The notes under the pieces: generated by a model
The model's input: the letters and a program-made list of their open reading frames with translations, nothing else
Told to the model about the DNA's origin: nothing
Database searches by the model: none
Shown here: positions 1 through 12,060 of the stretch, piece by piece
How the letters are laid out: each line of letters opens with the position of its first letter
Position numbering within the stretch: the first letter of the stretch is position 1
Assembly: GCA_032622095.1 (NCBI GenBank)
Contig: CP136065.1
Coordinates: 244,899,474-244,963,473, forward strand
Length of the DNA: 64,000 nucleotides
Origin: Siphonodentalium dalli
Lineage: Eukaryota > Mollusca > Scaphopoda > Gadilida > Siphonodentaliidae
Direction of reading: 5' to 3'
Translations under genes and position numbers: made by a program

Positions 1-56
1 TAATACCGAACCGTTCAGTTATACAATTTAAAATTTAAGAATGGAGCGGTATTTAA

Positions 57-528
57 AGGCCCACTTAATTTTCGAGTCAAGTCACCGATTATTTTTTTAT
101 AGTGCCTTGATATATGTTTTTAATAACAATCTATGCCATAAAATATAAGTAAAATACTATAATTCATCACCATTTGGAACGTTATGCCTCAGAAGGTGCC
201 TATAGAGCAATAGCAAATAGCTAAAATCATAAATTAATTTCCCCCGTTATGGCTCCCAGAATGCAACATAATTCAAACTACAGTTTATTTTCAAATGAAG
301 GGGAATAAGTCTATATCTAAATATGTAGAGTTATTCCCCTTCCATTGAAAATAATTTAGATTGTGCAGAAACTTAAGCACAGAGACACGTCAGTTTCTCA
401 ACAAAAACAACATGTTCACAGTTTATTACATCGAATACAATGTTTTGGAGCTTCCTCGTTCAAATGGTATATATTATGGCATATATTTTATATAATGTGA
501 TCTGGGGGTTCGAAAATTAAGTGGGCCT
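57..528. mobile_element. TTAA-flanked MITE, Kolobok/T2- or piggyBac-like
   Basis: Perfect inverted ends begin AGGCCCACTTAATTTTCGA at 57 and are mirrored up to 528. Both ends are directly flanked by TTAA (53-56 and 529-532). TTAA duplication is the hallmark of the piggyBac and Kolobok superfamilies, and the end read with its target, TTAAAGG, resembles the TTAAAGGRR ends described for T2/Kolobok MITEs. The 472-bp interior has no coding frame. It carries its own hairpin: 285-308 pairs with 331-354 (24 bp, two mismatches, 22-nt loop). The superfamily is inferred. Confidence 0.75.
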
Positions 529-532
529 TTAA

Positions 533-1931
533 GGTGACTGCATGGTGGCCATATCAAAAATATATGTCTTCCGATTTGTCGAGATGTCACTGGTTAATTT
601 ACAAATTACACCCCCCACATTAAAAAAATACTATTTGATCGGTGATCACAATGGAGTAGCTCTATTGCGGTGTCCTATCAATTAATCGACAATCATGCCC
701 ACTATCCTCATCGTAGTCCAAGCACATTAGACGTGTAGGGGGGGGGGTTACGGAAATAAATAGGGGAAAGCTGATTTTTTTTATATTATTTAGGCCATAA
801 CATCGCAGACGTGTCACGAAAATTCCCCTAAAATCCGAGAGTCGAGCTTTCTGAGTTTTTTCCATTTAAGAAAACAAAGTTTTTTCTTTTCGTTTTCACA
901 ATCATGAATTGGATGATATGACAATGTATCAGCCTAAAAATATACAAAAGTCACTCAATACAAAATTCTCCAACCAGAGACAACTATTCAAAGGGGAACT
1001 CGAATGAGTTTCACAGATATGGATATGAAATAACATACTGAGTCAAAACAATGACGATTTTTTCAGACAAACTATCGTATTCAACGTCGGATTTCTCGGG
1101 GATTCTCAAAACAAAACTGCATGGACGTCATTCCTTCGGTATAACACAATTAGCGACTAGCGTATCGTAAGTGGTCAACACTTGTAAAAACAAAAGACTA
1201 CCCCCCTAAATTGGGGCCTCGTCGACCAAGTCACATTTTGCTCTTCCGCCCTTTTATTGTTGGGATTTCCTTCTACGCATGGCATTGGTAATGTTCTAAC
1301 TGGTTTTACTGGGCTTACTGGTCCGGGATGCAGGTTGGAGTCCACCCGAGGGTTTGGTTGTGTTATCACATCGGAATATTAATTCTGAGTCAATATATCA
1401 CGCCCATATTAGTTTTACACGGGAATATGATAACATCGGTTAATCCAAGGGAGTCTAGACGTATATTCTATATTTTTGTTACTCTTATCCTGACATGTTG
1501 TAAACTGCCGCAAGGTAGACTGCTCTGGACGTCACTAGTGAAGTTTCCACTATCGAGGTTCAAGACAGGGGTGCCTCTATATGTGGGACCGGGGCACGTG
1601 CATCCACCTGCTCATATATTATGGGTATCGCGTGCATCCATCTGCCTAATCTAATCATATGAATCACGCAGTTTCTGTGAAATTAGAGCGAATAGAGTGA
1701 CATATATTTTTAGGACATAAAATAAAAAACATCCATTACCCTGCAGGGAGCCCCACACATATATAGAAGCATATAGAAGAGTCGTCTGCTCATGCTTGTC
1801 TGGGGCTCTGTATGGGTGAAATTATATAATGAATAAATGAAGCGATTTGGAATCATTTGGCTGATTCGATTTGAGATTCGACTTGAAATGAAAATTGCCG
1901 ATTCACAGGGGCCTATAAGTCTACATACTAA
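533..1931. other. No recognisable feature
   Basis: AT-rich sequence with a poly-G tract near 737-748. The short open frames here (up to 108 codons) show no recognisable motif. Confidence 0.6.
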
Positions 1932-2108
1932 TATATAAGAGAATGCATTGGCTTAACACATATTAAAAATGATAAAATTGTCAAGGAATGTAGAAAAATA
2001 TTTTTTAGGCCAATGCATTCTCTTATATATGCGAGCCGACCTATGGTCGACTCGCATATATAAGAGAATGCATTGGCACAGGGCATAACTGTAACCATCA
2101 CAATGTTA
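1932..2108. repeat. Palindromic element, 5'-truncated unit
   Basis: A half palindrome (1932-1952) is followed by a 56-bp AT-rich linker and then a complete 69-bp palindrome at 2009-2077. The palindrome arms read GCCAATGCATTCTCTTATAT outward-in and meet at a core containing cgacctatggtcg. One base pair is mismatched in the stem. The right flank matches the flank of the copy at 2514-2582, so the whole unit was duplicated. Confidence 0.85.
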
Positions 2109-2390
2109 TTTCGCGAATAGAGTGACATGGGCAGAATAATACAATCGCGGGCAAGAAATGGCTGTCAAAATGGCCGCAACCTCAAGCCATGTCACGTACG
2201 ACGAAAGCAACAAATTGTACAACCACCAAGGAGTGGAAATGTGTAATTGTTAATACAAAAGTTTATTGTTAGATATATTTAAAGACACAGATCATTAAAA
2301 TAAATCCACCTGGAGGATTTGTCGGTAACTGCAACGCAAGTAAACCAAATGTTTACGTTTTTAACCCTTTACCCAACAGAACGGCCCTGT
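2109..2390. other. Spacer between palindrome units
   Basis: No gene, RNA or repeat is recognised between the two palindrome units. The last bases (ccctgt) also precede the truncated palindrome at the right edge of the window. Confidence 0.5.
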
Positions 2391-2613
2391 GCCAATGCAT
2401 TCTCTTATATATGCGAGTCGACCATAGGTCGCCTCGCATATATAAGAGAATGCATTAGCTTAACATATTAAAAATGATAAAATTGTCAAAGAATGTAGAA
2501 AAATATTTGTTAGGCCAATGCATTCTCTTATATATGCGAGGCGACCTATGGTCGACTCGCATATATAAGAGAATGCATTGGCAAAGGGCATAACTGTAAC
2601 CATCACAATGTGG
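2391..2613. repeat. Paired 69-bp palindromes with AT-rich linker
   Basis: Two near-perfect palindromes (2391-2459 and 2514-2582) are separated by a 54-bp linker that is nearly identical to the linker at 1953-2008. The core of the first copy is in reverse orientation relative to the second. The arms include TATATAAGAGAATGCATTGG. A simple fold gives ~33-bp stems with almost no loop. There is no coding potential. The copies most resemble a fold-back MITE terminus. Confidence 0.85.
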
Positions 2614-4200
2614 TCAATGAACCGATTCCAATGATATCCATATTTGTATGGTGTTATTGAGACAGACCGAAGATATGTTAGGCTGTTGAAGCTTTATTTG
2701 GGCGTTTTTGGCCAGTTTGTTGGGTAAAGGGTTAAAGGTTCGGGTTTTCTGCTTATAGTCGGGTCCAAAAATAATAATTTAGGGCATGCAGCACACGGAG
2801 TAATGTTTCGCCACAGTGTGTTGTAGTTTCCTTCGCCATGATGAATAATTAGTGAATGACGGCAACTGACTTGGTGTAAATAGTAGTTTCCGGAATGTTC
2901 AACACTGTCCGTGATAATAAAGCATACGCGCATGTTGCAATGCTTATTATACTGTATATAAACACCCATCTCTTCAATAGATTAGCACTCAATCTCACCA
3001 GATCAGAGAGACAGTACATCGTACATTTTATGCACGACACATTTTTGTGCTGCAACCAAACCGGTTTCTTAGTGAACAAATTTAATCAAATTACTTCAGT
3101 CGGCACTTTACAACAGGAATATGCTAAAACGCAATGTACAATACTAGATTTCAGTATCTTGTTGTTTGAAAATATTTTAGCAATACCATCCAGCTACTTG
3201 TGCAAAATATCAGATGATCATGCAGCGTTTAAAGCTACTGCTATTTGTTATTTCAGCGTTGACCAATCCGTAACTTAACCTGAAGACAGCTAAAAGTTTC
3301 AACCACATATAAACAACACCCGCAGGCATGCATTCATGTCATGCAACACCCACACTGGGCCATAGTCATGAGCCGAACTCATGAATCAACTAAATCTATG
3401 AATTTATCAAATTATCTTAATATTGTCACTCCTAAATTCCAAATTATTTATGACAAACATACGATGTAACTATATTTGTCATCAGAATGACTCTGTCATA
3501 TTTCTAATGTTATATTACCGACTATTTACCGTTAAAAAGAGATGTAAACCATGACACATGGAGTCATCTGTTCCAGGAGGCCGTACAGGACAAATTCGTA
3601 CCTCAGAGCCAAATAAAACACGATAACAGCGTACATTATTATATTAACATGTTACGATATATATATCGTAATAGCACCGGGTACATGAATATAATGTATT
3701 ATATATATCCTTATATTCTTTTGTAAATAATTCTTTCTCTGCATTTCTCTATGTTCATGCAAATTATGAGAATAAATCATCATCATCACCATTCACTCAA
3801 TGTTGCTATGTATTGCTGTGTGCAGCAGCAGCAGCAGCGGTGTAACATTAGGGAGAAGGGATACACGGTGAAGTGTTGCATAAAACATAATATCTTCCGC
3901 GTATATGTAGCCTTAGTGAATATAAACAATTATTATATCCAGATATAGACACAGTCTCTGCCACAGAGTATGAGGCAATTATGGTAAAGTTTAGAATGTA
4001 TTGAAGATAATGTATGGTACTCCTTTGTGTTACGATAATATATTCGTGTTTTATCACTTGATCGGAGGCAAATATGACTACTATTTTGATACACTTTGTC
4101 CATTATTCTATGAATATCTCTCATATTGTTTTGTAGCAGTGAATTCTGAAAGGTTTGATGGTGTATATATATATATCAAATTAAATGATGATCGGTCCAG
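2614..4200. other. No recognisable feature
   Basis: AT-rich sequence. A 127-codon plus-strand frame (2895-3278) overlaps other frames and has no recognisable domain. Short CAG and CAT runs occur near 3780-3840. I see no gene. Confidence 0.55.
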
Positions 4201-4204
4201 AAAC

Positions 4205-4522
4205 ATGCCTATATGAGAGTATATGAGAGAGGTCAAGGTCAAGGATACGGTCGCAGTAAAATTGGACCCACCCATATTGTTCCCGGGATCAAAGTAGGCC
4301 TATACATACCAAATTTGAGTCCGATCGGTCGAGGTCCAGAAACATGTCTACATGAGCGTATATGGGCGAGGTAAAGGTCAAGGACACGGTCGCGCGTGAA
4401 ATTGGACCAGTCCATATTGTTCCCGGGATCAAAGTAGGCCTATATACCAAATTCGAGTCGGATCGGTCGAGCAGGTTTCGAGTCTATAACACATACACAC
4501 GTCAGTTCCAAAATATATAATA
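4205..4522 (+). mobile_element. RTE-like dispersed repeat, 3' part
   Basis: Two diverged internal modules carry 'aaattggaccc', 'ttcccgggatcaaagtaggc' and 'gagtc(g/c)gatcggtcga'. They end in 'ccaaaatatataata', followed at once by the head of another copy. The same module and tail recur at 20.2-20.4 kb and 40.6-40.8 kb. A defined head, short A/T-rich tail and head-to-tail packing suggest a non-autonomous non-LTR (RTE-type) element. The clade is inferred. Confidence 0.6.
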
Positions 4523-4905
4523 CTAGCAGGTTAGCCCGCCACTGGCGGTATTCGTCCCATGGCTTTGTTCGAAAAAGCAATTGCAACAGGTTCCGATACA
4601 CTTGTGCTGCATTTGTACCAAATTTCGTCGAAATCAGCAAGTTTTACCCGATTTGACCTTGAATTGACGACACTTTTGTAGGTCGAAGTCAGGTCGTGGT
4701 CATGATTTGACCCGTCAAAAACACTCCCCGGACAAAAGTACAGAAATCCGCCAGTTTTTACCCAATTTGACCTTGAATTGACCAGTTTGAAGGTCGATGT
4801 CACATCGGAGTCACGATTTGACCCGTCCGTGACACTTTCGGGACAAAAGTACACATAGGTAGTAAGTTTTGGCTCAATCGGTTGACCCGTCCCGAGTTGA
4901 CCATT
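4523..4905 (+). mobile_element. RTE-like dispersed repeat with internal tandem modules
   Basis: Begins 'ctagcaggttagcccg', a variant of the family head seen at 19.54 and 40.56 kb. It then carries about two diverged modules around 'gatttgaccttgaattgac' and 'cccggacaaaagtac'. The same modules occur three to four times at 9.9-10.3 and 19.5-20.0 kb. No coding frame. Confidence 0.6.
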
Positions 4906-4944
4906 TTGCTTCCATAGAATTTTTAACAGTGTATCGAAAATAAT

Positions 4945-5310
4945 ATTTAAATTTTAACATATGATTTCGCATTCAAATCGATTTATGTCGATAAAACTCT
5001 TATTTTTCAAAATTTCAAGCTGAGACTTCATGTGACTGTGTGTAATACTTATGTATTCTTAAAATGACACAGTCCAACACGTAATTATGTTTTAGATGGA
5101 AGAAATTAAATTTGTTCGATGCTAAATTTTAACATAGGATTTCCCATTAAAATCGATTTATATCGATAAAACTCTTATTTTTCAAAATTTAAGCTGAGAC
5201 TTGGTGTGTATGTGTGTAATACTTATATATTGTTAAAATGATAGAGTCCAACACGTAATTATGTTTTTGTTAAAAGAAATTAAATTTTGTCGATGCTAAA
5301 TTTCGAGCGA
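4945..5310. repeat. Two tandem ~175-bp units (family also at 31.45 kb)
   Basis: The unit contains 'atcgatttatgtcgataaaa', 'aagctgagactt' and 'cacgtaattatgttt', and appears twice in tandem. The same unit, again as a dimer, is at 31445-31800. The copies are diverged and have no coding frame. Confidence 0.75.
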
Positions 5311-5483
5311 TAACGTTGCGTTGAATTGTAAACAAACGCTCTTTTATAGCGACGCGTCATTTAAAAACGCTTATTAAATTATCACTTGATTAACCACCGC
5401 AATGCCGTTTTTGTGACTGAGAGTGGAGAACGGGTGCTCTGAGCTTCTCAAAAACGCCGCGACGATCATTCCCGTGGGATTTT

Positions 5484-5570
5484 ATCTTCAGATAGGAAGT
5501 TTGGTCTCGATCGGTCAACACGTTTTCGATTCTATAAAGTACACACATACGGAAGTCTCAAAATATATAG
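5484..5570 (+). mobile_element. Fragment of RTE-like repeat tail
   Basis: Contains 'tctcgatcggtcaacacg', 'ttcgattctataa' and a 'caaaatatata' tail. It matches the 3' end of the family at 4205-4522 and is heavily truncated at its 5' end. Confidence 0.5.
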
Positions 5571-5984
5571 GAGAAGATATTTCGTCTCAAAGTTGATACA
5601 ATCACTTAGTGAATGACAGTGCTATCTAGCTGTTATCTGCCATTGTTTTTTGACAATCTGCTAACTTTCAGATTGGTGAATTCAAATCAATGCGCCCTGA
5701 TTTAGTAATCCGTCAAAGTAAGATATCCATTTATTGGTAACGATCAGGGACGTGGAGACAGTTGAGGTTTAGGTGTGTCTCACTCCATAACTTTGGACAA
5801 AGTTTACAACATTTGGAAATGTCATGCCCGACGCATTAGTTGGAAATTTCACACAAAAAATAGGTTTTTATTTTCCAGCCAATGATGAGATTGAAATTTG
5901 ATTATTCTAGACCAAGAGTAGCATATTTTTCCAAACATTTTGACTGATACTGTCATCTGTATGAAATTTTCCAACCTTAGGGTG
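5571..5984. other. No recognisable feature
   Basis: Unique-looking AT-rich sequence upstream of the minisatellite. Confidence 0.5.
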
Positions 5985-7160
5985 TAAGAACGGAACTTTA
6001 GGGTGTCAGGTCGGAACTTTAGGGTGTCAGGTCTCAACTTTCCAACAGTTGGAAATATCCAACTCATGGTGTGTGGTGCCAACACATAGTGTTGGGTGCC
6101 AACTCAAGGTATGGGGTTCCAACTCATGGTACGGGGATCCAACTCATGGTGCGGGTGCCAACTTATGGTGTGGGTGGCAACTCATGGTGTGGGGTGCCAA
6201 CTCAAGGTGCGGGGTGCTAACTCATGGTACGGGGTGCCAATACATGGTATGGGTGCCAACTCGATCGATCATGGTGTGGGGTGCCAACTCGTGATGTGGG
6301 GTGCCAACTCATGGTGTGGGGTGCCAACTCATGGTGCGGGGTGCCAACACATGGTGTGGTTGCCAACTCATGGTGTGGGGTGCCAACGTAAGGTGTGGGG
6401 TTCCAACTCATGGTGCGGGTGCCAATACATGGTGTGGGTGCCAACTCATGATATGGGGTGCCAACTCATGGTGTGGGTGCCAACTCATGGTGTGGGGTGC
6501 CAACTCGTGATGTGGGGTGCCAAACTCAAGGTGTGGGTGCCAAAACATGATGTGGGGTGCCAACTTATGGTGTGGGGTGCCAATACATGGTGTGATGACA
6601 ACGCGTGGTGTGGGGTGCCAACTCATGACGTGGGGTGCCAACTCATGATATGGGGTGCCAACTCATGGTGTTGGGTGCCAACTCAAGGTGTGGGGTCCCA
6701 ACTTATGGTGTGTGGTCCCAACTCATGGTGTGGGTGCCAACTTATGGTGTTGGTGCCAACTCATGGTGTGGGGTGCCAACTCATGGTATGGGGTGCCAAC
6801 TCAAGGGTGTGGTGCCAATACATGGTGTGGGGTGCCAATACATTATGTGGGGTGCCAACTCATGGTGTGGGGTCCCAACTCATGGTGTGGGGTCCAAACT
6901 TATGGTGTGGGGTCCCAACTCATGGTGAGGGGTGCCAACTCATGGGGTGGGGTGCCAACCCATGGTGTGGGGTGCCAACTCATGGTGTGGGGTGTCAACT
7001 CATGGCGGGGTGCCAATACATGGTGTGGGTGTCAGTACATGGTGTGGGTGCCAAGTCATGGTTCGGGTGCCAACTCACGATGTGGGATGCCAACTCACGG
7101 TGTTGGGTGCCAACTGCCAACTCATGGTGTGAGGTGCCAATTCATGGTGTGGGTGCCAAT
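5985..7160. repeat. ~21-bp minisatellite
   Basis: The main array (about 6058-7160) has roughly 50 degenerate copies of 'ggtgccaactcatggtgtgg', with unit length varying between 20 and 21 bp. It is preceded at 5985-6045 by three copies of a different ~21-bp unit, 'cggaactttagggtgtcagg'. Because stop codons are rare in the unit, long open frames (up to 420 codons) appear in several frames. They translate to shadows such as GVPTHGVGCQ and are not genes. Confidence 0.95.
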
Positions 7161-7440
7161 GGAATTTGGGAGTTTGGACTGGTTCAAGGTTCGATCAAGG
7201 GGTGCAGTTGGAAATTTCAAGGTATATATGTAGATATCCCCCACGGGTACCGAGTAGTCGAGCCCCTGTGTGGTAACTGTTTAGCATCACTAAGTGTACA
7301 TAGATTGCCAATAAAATTGTCATTATTCTTGTTTATTGTATACCCATGCGTAAATTAATAACGTTCGTGGTGTAAACCTAATGCCCCCCGCCCAATTGAA
7401 CACTCGAGTTTAGCACTATTGCTCTGATGCTAGCATCACC
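7161..7440. other. No recognisable feature
   Basis: Transition from the minisatellite into unique sequence. I see no gene or clear repeat. Confidence 0.5.
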
Positions 7441-7752
7441 AAATTCACCCTCTTGTGACCTCAGTCTGCATGGCCTCATCTGCTATGGGAGACATAGACT
7501 CGGATTGAAGTTCCCAAATGGTGAATATTGTGATGTATACCCATTGGGAGCTTCGATTATGCAATGTGTCGTCTGCCAATTTGGGGATATAGAGAAAATA
7601 AACTAAAAAAGAAATAGTATCTAAGTTTTTATAGAAATTTGTTAGTAAAGAAACTTTCCAGAGAAGATGAGGCCTAAGCAGAATGAGGTCCACAGAGGGT
7701 GAATTTAGTGGGATATCGTCACTCAATTCACCCTCTGGGGACATAATTCTGC
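7441..7752. mobile_element. Small inverted-repeat element with extra solo end
   Basis: 'aaattcaccctcttgtgacc' at 7441 is mirrored near 7679-7706, giving inverted ends of about 29 bp around 210 bp. A third copy of the same end, in the first orientation, follows at 7724-7752. Several mismatches separate the copies. It is probably a decayed MITE with a duplicated end. Confidence 0.55.
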
Positions 7753-7915
7753 AAATGACAGACACACTATAATCGTTTATATGTGTGACTGTTCTCCTGG
7801 ATCCCCGAACGTCGAAATTAGTTTGGTCCGGTAGGTTCTACAAGCGAGATCACTGGGTCGCGCCAGTATTGGATTCATCCAGCTCCGTTCCGTGGTTTCA
7901 GAGATTCTTCCAGTC

Positions 7916-8049
7916 CCGGTTCCGTGGGTTTAGTGATACTAGTCAAAGTTTCTGAGTAGCATTTCCATAGCTTTTGAATTATTCATGACTTCCATATATG
8001 GAATGCTACTCCAAAACTGTTATCTGTAGCACTAAAACCACGGAACCGG
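7916..8049. mobile_element. Nested hairpin MITE-like element
   Basis: 'ccggttccgtgggtttagt' at 7916 pairs with 8031-8049 (18 of 19 bases). Inside it, 'gagtagcatttccata' near 7952 pairs with 'tatggaatgctactc' near 7998. This makes a 134-bp double hairpin without coding potential. Confidence 0.6.
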
Positions 8050-8990
8050 ACCTGGTGGATCTAATATGGCCGCGAGTTATAGTGACAGGGCATGCTCAGA
8101 TCTATTTACCGCCGTGATGTGTTTTCACTTAGGCCCGCGCCATTCAACGGAATAACGGGTAGAAGTTCACTATCAGCTTATTATACTTCCATGGTGTAAC
8201 CAAGGAAGTATATTGTTTTTGTACTGGTGCCGTTTTCCGTTTATTTGGAAATACTCAGAAAGTAATTGCAGTAGAAACGCGAAATATGTACGAATATGTA
8301 GGCACCTGAGGTCTACTAAAAATAAAGGTATCCGCATGTCGGTCCAATGTTTCTTGACGGAGTTATGGCCCTTTTACGATTATTGTTCACTATTATTATT
8401 ATTATTATACTCGACACTTTTGCAACGCCCAAATCTCTGAAAGTATTAGGATTAGAAAACTGAAGGTTGGTAAGCATGTTGGGGTAAATTAGTTCTAAGC
8501 CTTTGGCTCATAACGAATATTGTCCGCGTTTACCGTTGGGATTGTGGTTTGGGGGGGGGGCTAACCCCGGGATGGTCGAATAGACCGAAAGGTCTACTCC
8601 TTCACCCCTCATGTTATATGCCTTTATTAAGAAATAAGAAGTAAAAAAGAAAAAAAACTATTTTTTGGTTCTCTATCTTTTTTTTGACTTTTTCTTCTTG
8701 TGCCTCTTCGCCGGTGGTGGTGCAGACGAAGAGGCTTTACCCCGCGGGGTTATCTCCCTTTATATGAAAACATGTCATTTTATTATCTCGGAAATTATAA
8801 GGAGCAGAGCATCGAAAATTGGACCGTATGCACGCCTCGATATGCCCTACTGCCCATGGGCATCAAAACTTGTGTCCGCGCTTCCCCTGAGGAGTTACCG
8901 CCCATAAATAGGGACACACTATACACTAGGATGAATAAACCGAGGTTTTTTTTTTTTAGTACAGAGCTCTAAATTTTTTATTGCATATTT
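8050..8990. repeat. Dispersed repeat debris
   Basis: Contains a 'gagttatggccctt' motif near 8350 and a G-rich block at 8545-8615 ending in 'gaccgaaaggtctactcc'. A diverged version of that block is at 18590-18650. Open frames here (up to 90 codons) are not recognisable proteins. Confidence 0.45.
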
Positions 8991-9090
8991 CGAATTGGAC
9001 GAGTGATCCGGACCCGAATATACCGCTTAAACATGTTTTTTCCCAGGACTTTCCGTGTTACGGTGTACGGAAATATTGCACTTATTTTTC

Positions 9091-9898
9091 CCGCCAACTC
9101 CAAACCGGCTAATTAAAGAGCAAGATAATGTCGTAGCAGGTACGTTGACATACTGTATGTACGTCCCTAAAGTTTGACCGCTATACTTCAAAAGTAACCT
9201 GCCCAACGGAGAATGCGAGTCAAGGTGGGTGGAGACTTTAGGAAAATTCCACGGAAATTGCAAAGGGGGGAAAATTCAAACATCGAGATAATTTTTTTAG
9301 ACGGGTACATCTGGTGGGTATTGTTCAGGCGCAACTACAGAGCGATTTTCTAATTTTCAGATGCAACGGTTTACTCGTGACAACGCTATATAACATAAAT
9401 ATGTATACTTAAGTAGTCTATCACCAACCGATTTTTAGCCCCAAATCCAAACGGGCTAATGCATGAGCGAGTTTAATGCAGGAGCATGTAAGCCGGTATG
9501 CTGTAGGTACGCCTACAAAATTTGACCGCTCTACTATAAAAGCAACCTGCTGAACGGGGAGTTTGTGTCGGTGGGTTCAGATTTGGCAAATTCCACCGAA
9601 AATCAAATGGGGAAAATTACTCCGAAAATCAGATATTGAGATAAAAACTTTTCGACGAGTGGATGTGATTAGTAGTATCTAAATGCAAGATTAGTACATT
9701 TTTTAAGATTTAGAGTGGACGGTTTAACCCTGGTAGCGTGTAACGTTGTTAACGGGTGATATATATTACTGAAATTCAAACCCTCTCTTCATGACGCAAA
9801 TTCAAACGGCCTTATGAAGGAGCAAGGCAAATGCATGAATATGCTCACCGATATACTATATAGGTATGTCCACTCTACTATAAAAGTAACCTATTGTC
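9091..9898. repeat. Three diverged ~350-bp tandem units
   Basis: Units start near 9091, 9439 and 9792. Each carries 'aaatccaaacgg'-like, 'agcaag' and 'tctactataaaag' blocks in the same order. The third is cut short where the RTE-like modules begin at ~9898. Confidence 0.65.
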
Positions 9899-10285
9899 AC
9901 GATTTGACATGTCCAAAACACTCCCCGGACAAAAGTTTACCTCGGTATCAGATTTCGTCGAAATCCGTCCGTTTTACCCGATTTGACCTTGAACTGACCA
10001 GTTTGAAGGTCAATATCAGGTCGGGGTCACGATTTGACCCGTCAGAAACACTCCCCGGACAAAATCACCCCTAGGTATCAAATGTCGTGGAAATCCGTCT
10101 GTTTTACCCGATTTGACCTTGGATTGACCTTTTTGAAGCTCAAGGTCAGGTCGGGGTCACGACTTGGTCCATCCAAAACACTCCCTGGACAAAAGAACGC
10201 ATATGTATCAAATATCGTCAAAATCCGTCCAGCAGTTTTCCCGGCCATAGCTAACAGACAAACAGATAGACAGAAGTCCCAAAAT
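9899..10285 (+). mobile_element. RTE-like dispersed repeat, modular form
   Basis: Three tandem ~120-bp modules contain 'acccgatttgacctt', 'tcggggtcacgatttgac' and 'cactccccggacaaaa'. They end with 'ccatagctaacagacaaaca' and an 'aaaatatatatta' tail. Open frames of 86 codons run through the modules but are repeat-derived. Confidence 0.65.
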
Positions 10286-10703
10286 ATATATTAGATTTAG
10301 AAATGTCAATGAAAGTCCACCATCAGATCACAAAGCACCAATATGCATTCACATGAAGAGGAACACAGCTATACGCATAACACATACATGGCATGGGATA
10401 CCATGGAAGTATATCTGATTCCATGGAATCTTACCTCTAGTTTCATAATCTATTTGCACGAGAATATGATGTAGAGGTAGATCAAATCGATGAAATCGTC
10501 ACGAATGAGCTCAAATCTACTGTCGAACGACGAAGAACAGATCGAATCAAAGGCAATGCAGTCAAGATTGGGCGCCAAATTACACGCAGGAGATGCAAGT
10601 CCCGAACGAAGAGATGTTACTCTATCAACGGCTGGTGTTACAAGAAACTATATATGTAGGATTATCCCTCTTATCTCTTATCTCCTGTGCTGTCGAGGTA
10701 CCC
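10286..10703. other. No recognisable feature
   Basis: Unique-looking sequence before the composite array. A short 'ttccatggaat' palindrome lies near 10421. Confidence 0.5.
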
Positions 10704-10707
10704 ATTA

Positions 10708-11158
10708 GGTTACACTGGTGTAAATATTTCCCATAGGCTTCAATGTTAACGTTTGTTGATCTGCATCAGAGGTCAAATGGAAACTGTTCAAACTGCCTTC
10801 GGATTATGTGAGCTTGACATCTGTGGAAACTTTCCCAATAAAAAAATCAACACCGTCTAGCAGGGAATCCACTTCAAATTTTCGTTTTTTCATGACTAGG
10901 GTCAGTTCCGCACTAAAAAAATATTGTCATTTTTTCAATCACACTTAAAATTTCTAAACAGCCACAACAGACTTCACCTTTAATGAATGGGCCTCTTGGC
11001 AAATGAAGTTTGTGGGAGAATGATTCCTTGAATTTTTGTCAACAGTTTACATTTAATTCATGCAACCAATCACAGCCCAGAGTGTTTTAACTGTGAAACT
11101 CTATACTCCTCCCGCAACCGCAGGGGGAGCTGCCTATAGTATTTACACCAGTGTAACC
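10708..11158. repeat. M module, copy 1 (451 bp)
   Basis: TIR-bounded module. Reading its left end beside the reverse complement of the 59.4-kb module shows shared 'ggttacac', 'ccataggc' and 'tgttaac' blocks. Its right part shares 'caaccaatca' with that module. The two arrays are therefore related families. Confidence 0.85.
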
Positions 11159-12060
11159 TAAAGCGATAGCCCGCTTTTTCGCGGAATAATTGTAACTCCC
11201 TACATTTCTTCAGAATTGCCCATCAATGGAAAAAATGTGTTCAAAAACAATATCACCCATATGGTTCTTTATTTATCACACACAATTTAACCCCACCCCC
11301 TTTAACAAATTATTCATCAAAAAGGCACAATTTTCCACCACCAGTCATGTTCAGGCCCCATTTTCACTCAGTTTTAGGGGTCTGGTGTTGCAAACTTGGA
11401 TCAGCTATGGAAGACTGTACAATATTCTTTCCATGAGAGAACTTCTGGTGATGTGAGGTCATTGAGTCCAGATCTGATCAGCTGAGCATCAAGCGCATGA
11501 CTTTATCAGCACATTGAAGAATAAAATATGACATTTTCAGGTCTGCAAGGGTGATCCAAGATAACTGGATGTGGGTGTATATTGAATTAGTTGAATAAAG
11601 ATATGCTCTCTTTGAATTGCTGAAGCATTTTCTTAAATGTGTCCAAGTTTTAGTGCTATTAACCTTCAAATGACCATACCCACCAGTGGAAATGACACAC
11701 TTTTATGATATATATCTGTATATCACTGGCTATAAAATCCAAAATACTTGTTAGATTAGGTTCTTATAACAATTGATATATGTGTCGTTGACATGCTCAT
11801 GTTATGGGTCATTTGCATTATCATGTGACTATTACCACCTTGAATTTTTTTGAAAATACCTTGAAAAATTGGCATTTTTTATGAAAAATCTTACTATTTT
11901 TTTGGCTGATGTAAGTGAAAGAAGACATCAGCAGCAAGAATAGCCACACCAAGCATGAGATATTCATTGGACTGAAAGACCAGGCTCTGTAAAATGCATT
12001 AAAAAGCTTTAAAGTGACTCCCAGGAATCAAAAATGATAAAAAGCTATTTTTTCCCTTTA

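Noticed and set aside
2895-3278. 127-codon plus-strand frame
   Set aside because: No recognisable domain, AT-rich composition, and overlapping open frames on the other strand.
6096-7358. 420-codon plus-strand open frame with regular GVPTHGVGCQ-like repeats
   Set aside because: It lies entirely in the ~21-bp minisatellite. Several frames and the minus strand are open as well, and unit length varies between 20 and 21 bp, so no reading frame is conserved.
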